NCBI GenBank assembly: GCA_963752605.1
Contig: CAVVYW010000005.1
Span: 62,001 to 126,000, forward strand
Length of the DNA stretch: 64,000 bases
Direction: 5' to 3'
Source of the DNA: CAVVYW01 sp963752605
Lineage (GTDB): Bacteria; Actinomycetota; Thermoleophilia; Solirubrobacterales; 70-9
In this document: one piece after another, positions 42,260-50,680 of the stretch
Layout: each line of letters opens with the position of its first letter
Numbering within the stretch: position 1 is the first letter of the stretch
The notes under the pieces: model-generated
The model's input: the letters and a program-made list of their open reading frames with translations, nothing else
Databases searched by the model: none
What the model was told of the DNA's origin: nothing
Made by a program: the position numbers and the translations under genes

Positions 42260-43940
42260 GCGCCTGGAGCTCGGCGATCGGCGCGGGCCTGCCGAGGTAG
42301 AAGCCCTGCGCGTAGTCCACGCCGAGGCGCTTGAGGGCGTCGAGGGTGTCCTTGTCCTCGACGAACTCGGCGACCGTCTGGATCCTGCGCCCCTTGCAGA
42401 CGTCCACCAGCGACTTGACGATCAGCTGGTCGATCGGGGCGCGGGCGAGCTCCTTGACGAACTCGCCGTCGATCTTCAGATAGCTGAAGGGCAGATGCTT
42501 CAGATAGAAGAAGGACGCGAAGCCGGCGCCGAAGTCGTCCAGCGCGACCTTGCAGCCGAGGCCGAGCAGCGTCTCCGCGAATGAGCGGGCCCGGTCGATG
42601 TTGTTGACCGCCGTGGTCTCGGTGATCTCGAAGATCAGGTTGCCGGGGTCGATGCCCGTCGTGCGCAGGTCCTTCTCGATCCGCTCCAGGAAGTCGGCGT
42701 CATCCGTGGTCTTGCCGGAGACATTCACGCCGAGCACGAGGTCGTGACCCTTCTGCTTATGGGCGGCGATCAGGCGCATCGCCTGCTGAGCGACCCAGCG
42801 GTCCACGCCCTGGATCAGCCCGAACCGCTCGGCGGTCGCGAGGAAGGCACCGGGCGGGACCAGGCCGCCGTCCTCACCGCGCATCCGCAGCAGCAGCTCG
42901 TAGTGGGAAACCTGGTCCGTCCTGAGGTCAATGATGGGCTGGCAGACGAGGACGAAGAGCCCGCGCTCGGTCGCCTGGCGGATGCGCTCAGACCAGATCC
43001 GCTTGGTCTCGATCCCCTCCCGGCCGTCCTGCTCGAAGACGACGACCTTGTTGCGGCCCTCCTCCTTGGCCTGGTACATCGCGATGTCGGCCTCGGCGAG
43101 CAGCTCCGCCCCGGTCACGGGCCGCTCCTGAAGCGCGGTAAGCCCGGCGCTCATCGTCACCCGCACACCCTCGCCGTTCAGGGCGAAGGTGTGGCTCTGA
43201 ATCAGCTGGACCACTCCCTCGGCCACCTCCTGCGCCTTCGAGGCCCCGGCGCCGTGCAGGAGCGCCGCGAAGACGTCGCCGCTCAGGCGGCCGAGGATGT
43301 CGGTGTTCCGTAGGCGCCCCTTGATCAGCCCGGCGATCTCCTTGAGCAGCTGGTCGCCCGCCTCGTGCCCGAGGGTGTCGTTGACGTACTTGAAGTTGTC
43401 GATTCCCATCGTGACCACGGAGCCCGAGTTGCCGTAACGCGCGGCGTACTCGACGTGGCGCGTGAGGATCTGCTCGAAGCTCGTCCGGTTGGGCAGGCCG
43501 GTCAGCGCGTCGTGCTCGGCCTGGTGGCGAAGCTGGGCCTCCGACTTCTTCTGCGCGCGCATGTCGCGGGCGACGGCGACCAGCAGGCGGCTCTCCCCGT
43601 CCCGCATCTCGTTGAGCGTCAGCTCCAGCGCGATCGTCTCGCCCTCCTGGCCTCGCTGTCCCACGACCTCGCCGTGCGTGGCGAGGAGCTCCGGCTCGTC
43701 GCCACCGGCCCATTGCTGGATCGCCTCCGCGTACCTGGCCTGGAACGGCTCGGCGAGCAGGGAGGAGAAGGGCCCGCCGGGCATCTGCGAGGCGGGCCGG
43801 TCGAAGATCAGCTCGGCGGCCGCGTTCGCGAAGGTGATGTTGCCGCCACCGTCGACGATCACCACGGCGTCCCGGAGGGCGTCGATGACGTGGGTCGGCT
43901 TTTCAGCGGCCTTTGGGGGGCTCAGGGTCGTTGGTTCCAT
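42249..43940 (-). CDS. PAS-GGDEF-EAL protein, degenerate cyclase motif
   Basis: 563 residues from ATG 43940 (the frame stays open upstream but there overlaps the PAP2 gene). PAS at ~20-140 (ALRDAVVIVDGGGNITFANAAAELIF), GGDEF at ~150-310 with LGHEAGDQLLKEIAG but SGDVF in place of GG[DE]EF, and EAL at ~320-555. EAL landmarks: CQPIIDLRTDQVSHYELLLRM (EAL reads ELL), FEITET, DDFGAGFASF, YLKIDGEFVK and VAEFVE. The cyclase site is probably inactive; the EAL site keeps most metal-binding acids and may cleave c-di-GMP. No membrane helix. It overlaps the FAD gene end by 11 bp. Confidence 0.88.
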   Translation of the reverse strand: MEPTTLSPPKAAEKPTHVIDALRDAVVIVDGGGNITFANAAAELIFDRPASQMPGGPFSSLLAEPFQARYAEAIQQWAGGDEPELLATHGEVVGQRGQEGETIALELTLNEMRDGESRLLVAVARDMRAQKKSEAQLRHQAEHDALTGLPNRTSFEQILTRHVEYAARYGNSGSVVTMGIDNFKYVNDTLGHEAGDQLLKEIAGLIKGRLRNTDILGRLSGDVFAALLHGAGASKAQEVAEGVVQLIQSHTFALNGEGVRVTMSAGLTALQERPVTGAELLAEADIAMYQAKEEGRNKVVVFEQDGREGIETKRIWSERIRQATERGLFVLVCQPIIDLRTDQVSHYELLLRMRGEDGGLVPPGAFLATAERFGLIQGVDRWVAQQAMRLIAAHKQKGHDLVLGVNVSGKTTDDADFLERIEKDLRTTGIDPGNLIFEITETTAVNNIDRARSFAETLLGLGCKVALDDFGAGFASFFYLKHLPFSYLKIDGEFVKELARAPIDQLIVKSLVDVCKGRRIQTVAEFVEDKDTLDALKRLGVDYAQGFYLGRPAPIAELQAPTE

Positions 43941-44090
43941 TGGAACCCTGCTCGTATCGGCATTTCCGCCCCCCTTCCTTAGAACATCTGGTGAATCCGG
44001 CTCGGATCGCTTGTGGCCGTCGTTCCCCCGCCGTGAAGCCATTCGCCGCTCCGGCTGTCTCCGGCTTGCCGTCGCCCATGGAAGCCGACT

Positions 44091-44096
44091 TATACT
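44091..44096 (+). promoter_or_regulatory. -10 element TATACT
   Basis: Consensus TATACT, 10 nt before GTG 44107, giving a leaderless or nearly leaderless transcript. Confidence 0.6.
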
Positions 44097-44106
44097 CGCC
44101 CGCCCC

Positions 44107-45087
44107 GTGGCCCACGCGCTGAACCACCTGCTCAGAGGCCCCGTAAGGGAGGAGGCCCGGCCGAGCTCATCATGGCGCCCGGTGGTCGCGGGCGCGGCGG
44201 CAGCGGCCCTGGCGGCTGCGGTCGCCCTGCCGATCGCCCGCAAGAAGCTGCGTCTGCCCAAGGGGGTGACCGTCGGCGCGCTGGCCGCCGGGCCGCCAGC
44301 GCTGGCCGTCCTGCGCCGGCGCACGCGGACCCGGGACGCCGCGCTGTACGCGTTGCAGATGTGGGGCTTCCTCAACGCCAAGGACATGCCCCACGACGAT
44401 CCCGAGGCGCTGCGGCGCCGGCTGCGGATCACCTACCCGGCGAAGGCCGACCGCGTAATCGGCGGGGGACAACTCCCCACCGTGAGGCTGCAGAAGGCAC
44501 TTGCCCCCCTCGGCAAGGGCAACCCACTCGACCGCACCCTTTCCTGGGTCCACTGGCTCTGGTTCTTCGAGCCCCACGGCTCACTGGTCTGGATCCTGTC
44601 GCGCCACCCCGAGCGGTTCGCGCGCTCGGCGCGGCAGATGTCAGGCGTCTATGACCTCGGCTGCGCCGCCTACTGGACCGTGCCGACCGCGCCGCCGTGG
44701 TGGGCGTCGGAGGAGGGCCACATCGACGAGAGGGTGAGGCGGATCATGGTCGAGGTGGGGGAGGAGCAGTGGGGGCGCAGCTGGGACCACCTCTACTCCT
44801 TCCTCGGCGGCAATCCGTGGGCCGCGATGCCCTCGCTCCACTTCGCGGCCTCCCTGATGGCGGCGCTCCTGCTCACGGAGGCGGGCCCCGTCGAGGGAGC
44901 GGTCGGGTGGGCGTACCTGGGCGCCCTCGGGTTCGCGCTCGTTTATCTGGGCGAGCACTATCTGATCGACCTGGTCGCGGGCGCAGCCCTGGTCTGGATA
45001 GTGCGCAAGGGGGAGCCCTACGCGGAACCCCTCGCCCTGGCCGTCAGTCGGGGCTTGCAGCGGTTGGAGAGGATCGCTGCCGGGTAG
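44107..45087 (+). CDS. PAP2/inositolphosphotransferase-like membrane phosphatase
   Basis: 326 residues. After a hydrophobic N-terminus (VVAGAAAAALAAAVALP) and a cytosolic part, the C-terminal ~180 residues carry PAP2_3/Aur1-type motifs: HWLWFFEPHG, GNPWAAMPSLHFAASLM (the PSxH motif) and GEHYLIDLVAGAALVW (the Hx3D motif). The two histidines and the Asp form the phosphatase or phospho-transfer site facing the outer leaflet. Substrate is likely a lipid phosphate or phosphoinositide-type headgroup. It is followed 23 bp later by a lipid flippase-like gene, so they may work on the same lipid. Confidence 0.82.
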   Translation: MAHALNHLLRGPVREEARPSSSWRPVVAGAAAAALAAAVALPIARKKLRLPKGVTVGALAAGPPALAVLRRRTRTRDAALYALQMWGFLNAKDMPHDDPEALRRRLRITYPAKADRVIGGGQLPTVRLQKALAPLGKGNPLDRTLSWVHWLWFFEPHGSLVWILSRHPERFARSARQMSGVYDLGCAAYWTVPTAPPWWASEEGHIDERVRRIMVEVGEEQWGRSWDHLYSFLGGNPWAAMPSLHFAASLMAALLLTEAGPVEGAVGWAYLGALGFALVYLGEHYLIDLVAGAALVWIVRKGEPYAEPLALAVSRGLQRLERIAAG

Positions 45088-45110
45088 TCGAGTTTGCGAG
45101 GATCTCCATT

Positions 45111-46274
45111 GTGGAGGAGCGCCCGAGAAGCGCTCAGCGAGCGCTAGAGGAAAGGGCTGCTGAAGAGCAGCGAGCGCTCGATCAGGACGAGCCCAGCTTC
45201 TTCGCCTCGCCGAAGCGCATCATCCAGACGCTGGTCGCCGTCGTGCTGCTGACGGTGGCGATCTACGTGCTCGTGCCAAAGATTGTCGGGCTCGAGGACG
45301 CGCTCGGGAAGATCGAGGAGGGCGAGCCGATCTGGATCGCACTCGGGGTCGCCTTCTGCACCGTCGCCTTCGCCGCCTACGTTGCGCTGTTCCGCGGGGT
45401 GGTCGGCGAGAAGGTGATCCACCTCGAGTGGAACGAGAGCTACCAGATCACGATGGCGGGCCTGGCGGCCACGCGCCTCTTCTCCGCGGGCGGCGCCGGC
45501 GGGATCCTGCTCACCTACTGGGCGCTCCGCAAGGCGGGGATGGAGCGGCGCCAGTCGGTCTGCCGCATGGTCGCCTTCCTGGTGCTGCTCTATTCGATCT
45601 ACATGCTGGCGCTGGTGGTCTTCGGGGTGCTGTTGCGGACCGGCGTCCTCTCCGGCGAGGCTCCGCTCTCCGGCACGGTGATTCCCGCCGCCCTGGCGGG
45701 CGCCGTGATCGTCATCTGCCTGCTGATCGCACTCCTGCCCGAAGACACCGAGCATCGGATCGCGCGTCACACCTCCGGCCGTTTCGGCGCGATCGCTACC
45801 CGGCTCGCCACGGCGCCCGCGACGCTCGCCCAGGGCACCCGCACCGCCATCTCTTTCCTCCGCCACCCGAGCAGCGGCGCGCTCGCGATCGGCGGCGCGA
45901 TCGGTTTCTGGGCCGCGAACATCGCCATCCTCTGGGCGAGCTTCCACGCATTCGACGTCGCGGTGCCGCTCGGCGTCGTCGTCCAGGGATTCTTCCTCGG
46001 GATGATCGCCAACCTCTTCCCGCTGGCGCCGGGGGGAGTGGGGGCGGTGGACGCCGGCATGATCGGCGCCTTCGTCCTCTTCGGCCTTCCGAGCGAGGAG
46101 GTGTTCGCCGCCGTGCTCACCTATCGCGTGATCGCCTTCTGGCTGCCGATCCCGCCGGGGATCATCGCCTTCTTCCAGCTGCGCAAGACGGTCCGGCGCT
46201 GGCAGGCGGAGGGGCGAGAGAAGAACGGGCGGATCGGGGTGCGGCAGCCCGAGGCCGCAACGGCGGGTTCCTGA
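45111..46274 (+). CDS. Lysylphosphatidylglycerol-synthase-TM/flippase-like (UPF0104) membrane protein
   Basis: 387 residues from GTG 45111. A charged N-terminus (SAQRALEERAAEEQRAL) precedes eight or so helices. Signature elements: ATRLFSAGGAGGILLTYWALRKAGM and NLFPLAPGGVGAVDAGMIG with the PGGxG motif, then VLTYRVIAFWLPIPPG. The family covers the membrane part of MprF and stand-alone lipid flippases; no aminoacyl-transfer domain is present, so I favour transbilayer movement of a lipid or glycolipid intermediate. It is probably co-transcribed with the PAP2 gene. Confidence 0.85.
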   Translation: MEERPRSAQRALEERAAEEQRALDQDEPSFFASPKRIIQTLVAVVLLTVAIYVLVPKIVGLEDALGKIEEGEPIWIALGVAFCTVAFAAYVALFRGVVGEKVIHLEWNESYQITMAGLAATRLFSAGGAGGILLTYWALRKAGMERRQSVCRMVAFLVLLYSIYMLALVVFGVLLRTGVLSGEAPLSGTVIPAALAGAVIVICLLIALLPEDTEHRIARHTSGRFGAIATRLATAPATLAQGTRTAISFLRHPSSGALAIGGAIGFWAANIAILWASFHAFDVAVPLGVVVQGFFLGMIANLFPLAPGGVGAVDAGMIGAFVLFGLPSEEVFAAVLTYRVIAFWLPIPPGIIAFFQLRKTVRRWQAEGREKNGRIGVRQPEAATAGS

Positions 46275-46297
46275 GCCCGCCTCTGCGGCCGGCGAGC

Positions 46298-46323
46298 TAC
46301 TATACAAAGTGAAGTATTGAACG
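46298..46323. promoter_or_regulatory. AT-rich island upstream of trxB, candidate promoter/operator
   Basis: TACTATACAAAGTGAAGTATTGAAC (in two parts: TACTATACAAAG, TGAAGTATTGAAC) is strikingly AT-rich for this DNA, with TACT...AGTA ends. It lies 50-70 bp before the thioredoxin reductase start and contains a TATACA hexamer. Confidence 0.35.
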
Positions 46324-46370
46324 AGGTCAGGTCAGCGAGGTAGCCTCCGGCCTCCGGAAAGGAGCCCAAG

Positions 46371-47384
46371 GTGAACGACCAGCGCGAGCGCCAGGAAAAC
46401 CTCATCATCATCGGCGGCGGGCCCGCCGGCTACACCGCCGCGCTGTACGCCGCTCGCGCCGAGCTGGAGCCGCTGGTGATCGAGGGCTTCCAGTGGGGCG
46501 GGCAGCTCCAGAACACCACCGACGTCGAGAACTACCCGGGCTACCCGGAAGGGATCATGGGCCCGGAGATGATGAACGAGTTCCGCGCCCAGGCTGAGCG
46601 CTTCGGGACGCGGTTCGTCACCGACGACGTCACCGAGCTGAAGCTGACCGATGGCGATGTCCACGAGATCACCGTCGGCAAGGACACCTACCGGGCCAAG
46701 GCGGTGATCCTGTCGATGGGCGCCGAGCCGAAGCGGCTCGGCATCCCGGGCGAGATGGAGCTGCAGGGCAAGGGCGTCTCCACTTGCGGCGTCTGCGACG
46801 GCGCCTTCTTCAAGGGCGAGGACGTCGCCGTGATCGGCGGCGGCGACTCGGCGATGGAGGATTCGATCTTCGTCTCCAAGTTCGCCGAGAAGCTCACCTC
46901 CGTCCACCGGCGCGACGAGTACCGCGCCTCCCAGATCATGGAGGACCGGGCGCGCAGCAAGGAGAACATCGAGTTCCTGACCCCCTACGTTCCCAAGGAG
47001 TTCGTCGCCGGCGACGACGGGAAGATCACCAAGATTGCGCTCGAGCACGCCGAGTCCGGCGAGTCGAAGGAGCTCGAGGTCGGCGCGGCCTTCGTCGCCA
47101 TCGGGCACACGCCCCGCTCCGAGCTGGTCTCCGGCCAGGTGGACGTCGACACCGACGGCTATGTGAAGGTGGACGAGCCCTCGACGAAGACCAACCTGGA
47201 GGGCGTTTTCGCCGTCGGCGACCTCGTCGACAGCACCTACCGCCAGGCGGTCACCGCCGCCGGCACCGGCTGTAAGGGCGCGCTGGACGCCGAGTGGTAT
47301 CTGCGCGACCTGCCCGGCCCCGCCGCCGAGGAGCACTGGGGCACCCACACCGGGGAGATCATCTCGGCGGTCGACGCCGCTTAA
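46371..47384 (+). CDS. trxB: Thioredoxin reductase
   Basis: 337 residues from GTG 46371 with an AAAGGAG Shine-Dalgarno. FAD-binding GGGPAGYTAALYAAR at the N-terminus, QTTDVENYPGYP-like segment, redox-active CGVCDGAFF (~140), NADPH motif GGGDSAMEDS, HRRDEYRAS, and the C-terminal FAVGDLVDSTYRQAVTAAGTGC. It reduces thioredoxin with NADPH in the cytoplasm. No thioredoxin gene follows, so trxA must be elsewhere. The C-terminus is slightly extended (WGTHTGEIISAVDAA). Confidence 0.96.
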   Translation: MNDQRERQENLIIIGGGPAGYTAALYAARAELEPLVIEGFQWGGQLQNTTDVENYPGYPEGIMGPEMMNEFRAQAERFGTRFVTDDVTELKLTDGDVHEITVGKDTYRAKAVILSMGAEPKRLGIPGEMELQGKGVSTCGVCDGAFFKGEDVAVIGGGDSAMEDSIFVSKFAEKLTSVHRRDEYRASQIMEDRARSKENIEFLTPYVPKEFVAGDDGKITKIALEHAESGESKELEVGAAFVAIGHTPRSELVSGQVDVDTDGYVKVDEPSTKTNLEGVFAVGDLVDSTYRQAVTAAGTGCKGALDAEWYLRDLPGPAAEEHWGTHTGEIISAVDAA

Positions 47385-47414
47385 CGCGCTCCTTCAAGCG
47401 CGCGCACCCGGCGG

Positions 47415-47420
47415 TACCCT
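47415..47420 (+). promoter_or_regulatory. Leaderless -10 element TACCCT pointing to an ATC codon
   Basis: TACCCT, 6 nt, then ATC 47427 in the frame of the following secreted protein; the first GTG is 24 nt further on. Confidence 0.4.
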
Positions 47421-47450
47421 TCGCGCATCAGCACGGTCAGGAAGACCAGG

Positions 47451-48974
47451 GTGGTGCCGATCGCGGTTCTCGCGTGCGCGTTGATCGGGCTGCTGCCGGC
47501 GGCCAGCGCCTCGGCCGCGATCTACCAGGTCGCGGCGGGCACCCCCGACGCGCCTGACGCCGACCCCACCGACGCCTTCAACTGCGACGCGGTCGGCCCG
47601 CCCGGCTGCACACTGCGTGCCGCCGTGCAGACCGCCAACGGCCCCGGGTCGCCCGGCCCCGACAAGGTCCAGATCCTCAGCGGGGGCTACACGCTGGACA
47701 TCGACAACGTGGCGGGGGACGAGAATGCCGCCGCGACGGGCGACCTTGACCTCACCAGCGACGTCGAGATCGAGGGGTTCGGGGGCCCGGTGACGATCAG
47801 CGGCCAGGGCCCGCCATCCGACGACCGGATCTTCCACATCCCCAGCGGCCTCATCCCCGCCCCCACCGTCACCATGTCGGGCCTGACGATCACGAAGGGC
47901 GAAGCGCCTGCCGGCGGCTGGGGCGGCGGGATCAAGCACGAGAGCGGCGCGCTGGCGATCCTGAACAGTTCGATCACCCAAAACAACGCGGTTGGGGACG
48001 GCGCCCGGGGCGGCGGGATCTACAGCTCCGGGGGCTCCTCGTTGACCCTGACCGACGTCAACGTGAACGGCAACCAGGCCCCGATGGACTCATCCGGCAT
48101 CAACGGCGGACAGGGAGGCGGCATCTGGTCATCGACCGCGGTCACCTTCACTCGGGTTGCGATCTTCAGCAACAACGCTGCCTTCGGCTGCGGGGCGACC
48201 TGCGGTGCGTACGGCGGCGGCCTCCACGTCGCCGGCGGCACGCTCACCAACGTGACGGTCGGCAGCAACATCGCGGGGGGCCCGTCGAGCAACAGTGCCG
48301 GCGGTGGGATCGCGCACGCTGGCAGCCCACTGACGCTGGTCAACTCGACGGTCGAGCAGAACCACGCGCTCGGATCCAGCGGGTTGGGCGGCGGCAACCT
48401 GCTCGACTTCGGCGGGGGCGTGAGCCTGCAGAGCACGATCGTGTCCAACGGCGACACGATGGGCCATCCGGCAGGGACGGAGAACTGCTTCGCGGACACC
48501 GGCAGCCTTGGCAGCCTCACCAGCCTCGGCCACAACCTCGAGGCCCGCACCGGCCAGGGCGCGAGCAGCCAATGTGGCCTCACCCCCGGGAGCAACGGCG
48601 ACCTCACAGCCACAAGCGCCGGGTTAGGGACCTTCGATCTACACGGCGGAACGACTTACAACTACGAATTGCTGCCCGGGAGCCCGGCAATCGACGCCGG
48701 GGCGCTGTCCGGACCCACTACCGACCAGCGCGGCGTCTCCCGCCCGCAGGGATCGCGCTGTGACATCGGCGCCTTCGAGCTGGCGCAGGGAGGGACGATC
48801 CCGGGATCGACCTGCGCCGGCCCGCCCTCACCGCCGGTTTCCACCCCGCCGGTTTCCACCCCGCTGCTGCCGACGACGACCGCGGCGCCTCCCCCGCCGA
48901 AGAAGAAGTGCAAGAAGGGGCGAAAGCTGAAGAAGGGCAAGTGCGTCAGGAAGAAGAAGCCCCGGAAGGGCTAG
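47451..48974 (+). CDS. Secreted beta-helix-like (choice-of-anchor Q) protein with basic two-Cys tail
   Basis: 507 residues from GTG 47451, or 515 from ATC 47427, which the upstream TACCCT box favours and which adds the basic n-region STVRKTR to the signal peptide (core VPIAVLACALIGLLPA). Begins with a CSLP-type segment (GCTLRAAVQTANG), then repeated strand units: GLTITKGEA, ILNSSITQNNA, LTDVNVNGNQA, FTRVAIFSNNA, LTNVTVGSNIA, LVNSTVEQNHA, the parallel beta-helix pattern. TDQRGVSRPQGSRCDIGAFE precedes a Pro/Thr linker and the tail KKCKKGRKLKKGKC with KKKPRKG. Paralogue of the 34.1-kb gene. Confidence 0.85.
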   Translation: MVPIAVLACALIGLLPAASASAAIYQVAAGTPDAPDADPTDAFNCDAVGPPGCTLRAAVQTANGPGSPGPDKVQILSGGYTLDIDNVAGDENAAATGDLDLTSDVEIEGFGGPVTISGQGPPSDDRIFHIPSGLIPAPTVTMSGLTITKGEAPAGGWGGGIKHESGALAILNSSITQNNAVGDGARGGGIYSSGGSSLTLTDVNVNGNQAPMDSSGINGGQGGGIWSSTAVTFTRVAIFSNNAAFGCGATCGAYGGGLHVAGGTLTNVTVGSNIAGGPSSNSAGGGIAHAGSPLTLVNSTVEQNHALGSSGLGGGNLLDFGGGVSLQSTIVSNGDTMGHPAGTENCFADTGSLGSLTSLGHNLEARTGQGASSQCGLTPGSNGDLTATSAGLGTFDLHGGTTYNYELLPGSPAIDAGALSGPTTDQRGVSRPQGSRCDIGAFELAQGGTIPGSTCAGPPSPPVSTPPVSTPLLPTTTAAPPPPKKKCKKGRKLKKGKCVRKKKPRKG

Positions 48975-48977
48975 GGT
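48972..48977 (+). promoter_or_regulatory. Leaderless -10 element TAGGGT overlapping a stop codon
   Basis: The TAG stop of the secreted protein gene is the first half of TAGGGT, which is 7 nt before GTG 48985. Confidence 0.5.
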
Positions 48978-48984
48978 CTCTCGT

Positions 48985-49545
48985 GTGCCCACGCGACGGA
49001 TCGCCTGGGCCGCGCTGGTTGCCTCGATCGCGACTCTCTCGGCCCCGACCTCGGGCTCCGGAGTTACTCCTCCCGAGGCCGAGCCGCAGACGCTGGTAAC
49101 CCTCGGGAAGGGCCGGGCCTGGGGATCGCCCTGGCGCCTGGTCGCCTATCGCACCGGGAACGAGCTCTGGTGCGAGGCGGTGGTTCGCGACCAGATCACC
49201 TCCGCGTGCCTGGGCAGGCGGCCGGAGCCCGACCCGCTGCTGGTCACCGCCGCGTTCCACAAGGAGGGGCCGAGGCCGACCACCTTCGCCGTGATCTCAA
49301 CGGACCGAGAGGTCGCTCACATCCGCCTCAAGCTCGTACCGGGAGACGAGACCATTGCTCGTCGGGTGCATCCACTGCCCGAGGGAGCCCGGCGCCGCGC
49401 CGGCCTCCCGCACGGGTATCGCTACCTGGTCATCGCGCTCGAGAAGGTGCGAGGCCTGCGCTCAATCGACGCCTTCGACGAGGGTGGGGACCTGATCGCG
49501 CACAACGACGGGGTCAGGGCGCCGAAGTCGGCTCCATCGCGGTAA
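48985..49545 (+). CDS. Secreted protein of unknown function
   Basis: 186 residues from GTG 48985, set by TAGGGT 7 nt upstream. Short signal peptide (RRIAWAALVASIATLSA). The mature domain has beta strands (SPWRLVAYRTGNELWCEAVVRD, quoted in part) with one Cys pair (LWCEA, SACLG) and a C-terminal WD40-like or Ig-like rhythm (TTFAVISTDREVAHIRLKL). It ends 10 bp before the MBL-fold gene. I cannot name the family. Confidence 0.65.
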   Translation: MPTRRIAWAALVASIATLSAPTSGSGVTPPEAEPQTLVTLGKGRAWGSPWRLVAYRTGNELWCEAVVRDQITSACLGRRPEPDPLLVTAAFHKEGPRPTTFAVISTDREVAHIRLKLVPGDETIARRVHPLPEGARRRAGLPHGYRYLVIALEKVRGLRSIDAFDEGGDLIAHNDGVRAPKSAPSR

Positions 49546-49548
49546 TTT
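49543..49548 (+). promoter_or_regulatory. Leaderless -10 element TAATTT
   Basis: TAATTT, 7 nt, then ATG 49556; this selects the ATG over TTG 49547. Confidence 0.5.
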
Positions 49549-49555
49549 GTCTGCG

Positions 49556-50680
49556 ATGGCCGCGATCGAGAGCCCCGAGAAGCTCGGGCTGAGGCCCTTC
49601 AGCGAGTTCGACGAGGCGAACGAGACCTGGCCGCGCGGAGATCGCCCTGCCGCGATCCGTGAGGCAGCCGCGGAGTTCCGCGCCCGGTTCGCCACCCCGG
49701 ACAACCGGGTTCGCGGCGTCCGCACGGTTGACATCGCCTCAGCGGCGTACCCGGTCAAGTTCGCCTTCGGAGGCGCCGCCAAGGCGGCGAACCCCTACAT
49801 CAACATCCTCAACCGCCTGGTGGTGATCCAGTACGAGGACTTCGACGGCGACCTGCGCACGCTGGTCTACGAGCCGACGGTCACCGAAGGGCCCGCCGAG
49901 GCTCCCTTCTACGAGCAGATGCTCTCCAAGTACGGCGAGTTTCTCTCCTACAAGGTCTTCGCAACCTTCTACAACGACGTTCCGGAGGCGCTCGCCAAGG
50001 CGGGGGTCCGCCCCGAGGAGGTCGACTTCATCAGCTTCGACCACCTCCACGTCCAGGACGTCCGCTTCGTGCTGGGGACCACGGACCCGCCGCCGGGGCA
50101 CGAGGCGCCGCTCGCGCCCATCTTCCCGAACGCGAAGCTGATCACCCAGCGCAAGGAGTGGGACACCTTCGCCTCGCTCCACCCGATGCAGTGGGCCTGG
50201 TACGTCGAGGACGGGATCAAAGGGATCCCCGAGGACAACGTGCTGCTGATCGAGGGTGACATCGAGCTGGGGAATGGCACCGCTCTCGTCTGGACCCCGG
50301 GGCACACCGATGGCAACCACTCGCTCTGCGTCAACACCGAGGAGGGCGTCTGGGTCTCGTCCGAGAACGGCGTGGCCGCCGACAACTGGCACCCACACCT
50401 CTCGAAGATTCCCGGCGTCCGGAAGTTCGCCGAGTTCTTCAACCGCGAGGTCGTGCTGAACTCGAACACACTCGAGGACTCGATCGATCAGTACGACTCG
50501 ATGTTGAAGGAGAAGGCCCTCGCGGACGCGAACGCGCACGACTCGCGCTTCAAGAACGTCTTCCCCTCGTCCGAGATGACCGACTGGCGCCGGCAGTGGC
50601 CGGTGGTGCCGACCTTCAGCTTCGGCGGGATCAACTCCGGGGTGGTTAGCTCGGGCGCCTCTGGGAACGGCGCCGGTTAG
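49556..50680 (+). CDS. Metallo-beta-lactamase-fold hydrolase, atypical motif
   Basis: 374 residues, no signal peptide. The MBL core spans residues ~90-290: VIQYEDFDG, VDFISFDHLHVQDVRFVLG, KLITQRKEWDTF, LVWTPGHTDGNHSLCV, VWVSSENGVAADNWHPH. The first metal motif reads H-x-H-x-Q-D instead of HxHxDH, while PGHT is intact, so one metal site may be altered. The C-terminal helical part (STLEDSIDQYDSMLKEKALAD-like) is unusual. It may hydrolyse a lactone, thioester or phosphoester; substrate unknown. Its stop overlaps the stop of the convergent acylase gene. Confidence 0.75.
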   Translation: MAAIESPEKLGLRPFSEFDEANETWPRGDRPAAIREAAAEFRARFATPDNRVRGVRTVDIASAAYPVKFAFGGAAKAANPYINILNRLVVIQYEDFDGDLRTLVYEPTVTEGPAEAPFYEQMLSKYGEFLSYKVFATFYNDVPEALAKAGVRPEEVDFISFDHLHVQDVRFVLGTTDPPPGHEAPLAPIFPNAKLITQRKEWDTFASLHPMQWAWYVEDGIKGIPEDNVLLIEGDIELGNGTALVWTPGHTDGNHSLCVNTEEGVWVSSENGVAADNWHPHLSKIPGVRKFAEFFNREVVLNSNTLEDSIDQYDSMLKEKALADANAHDSRFKNVFPSSEMTDWRRQWPVVPTFSFGGINSGVVSSGASGNGAG

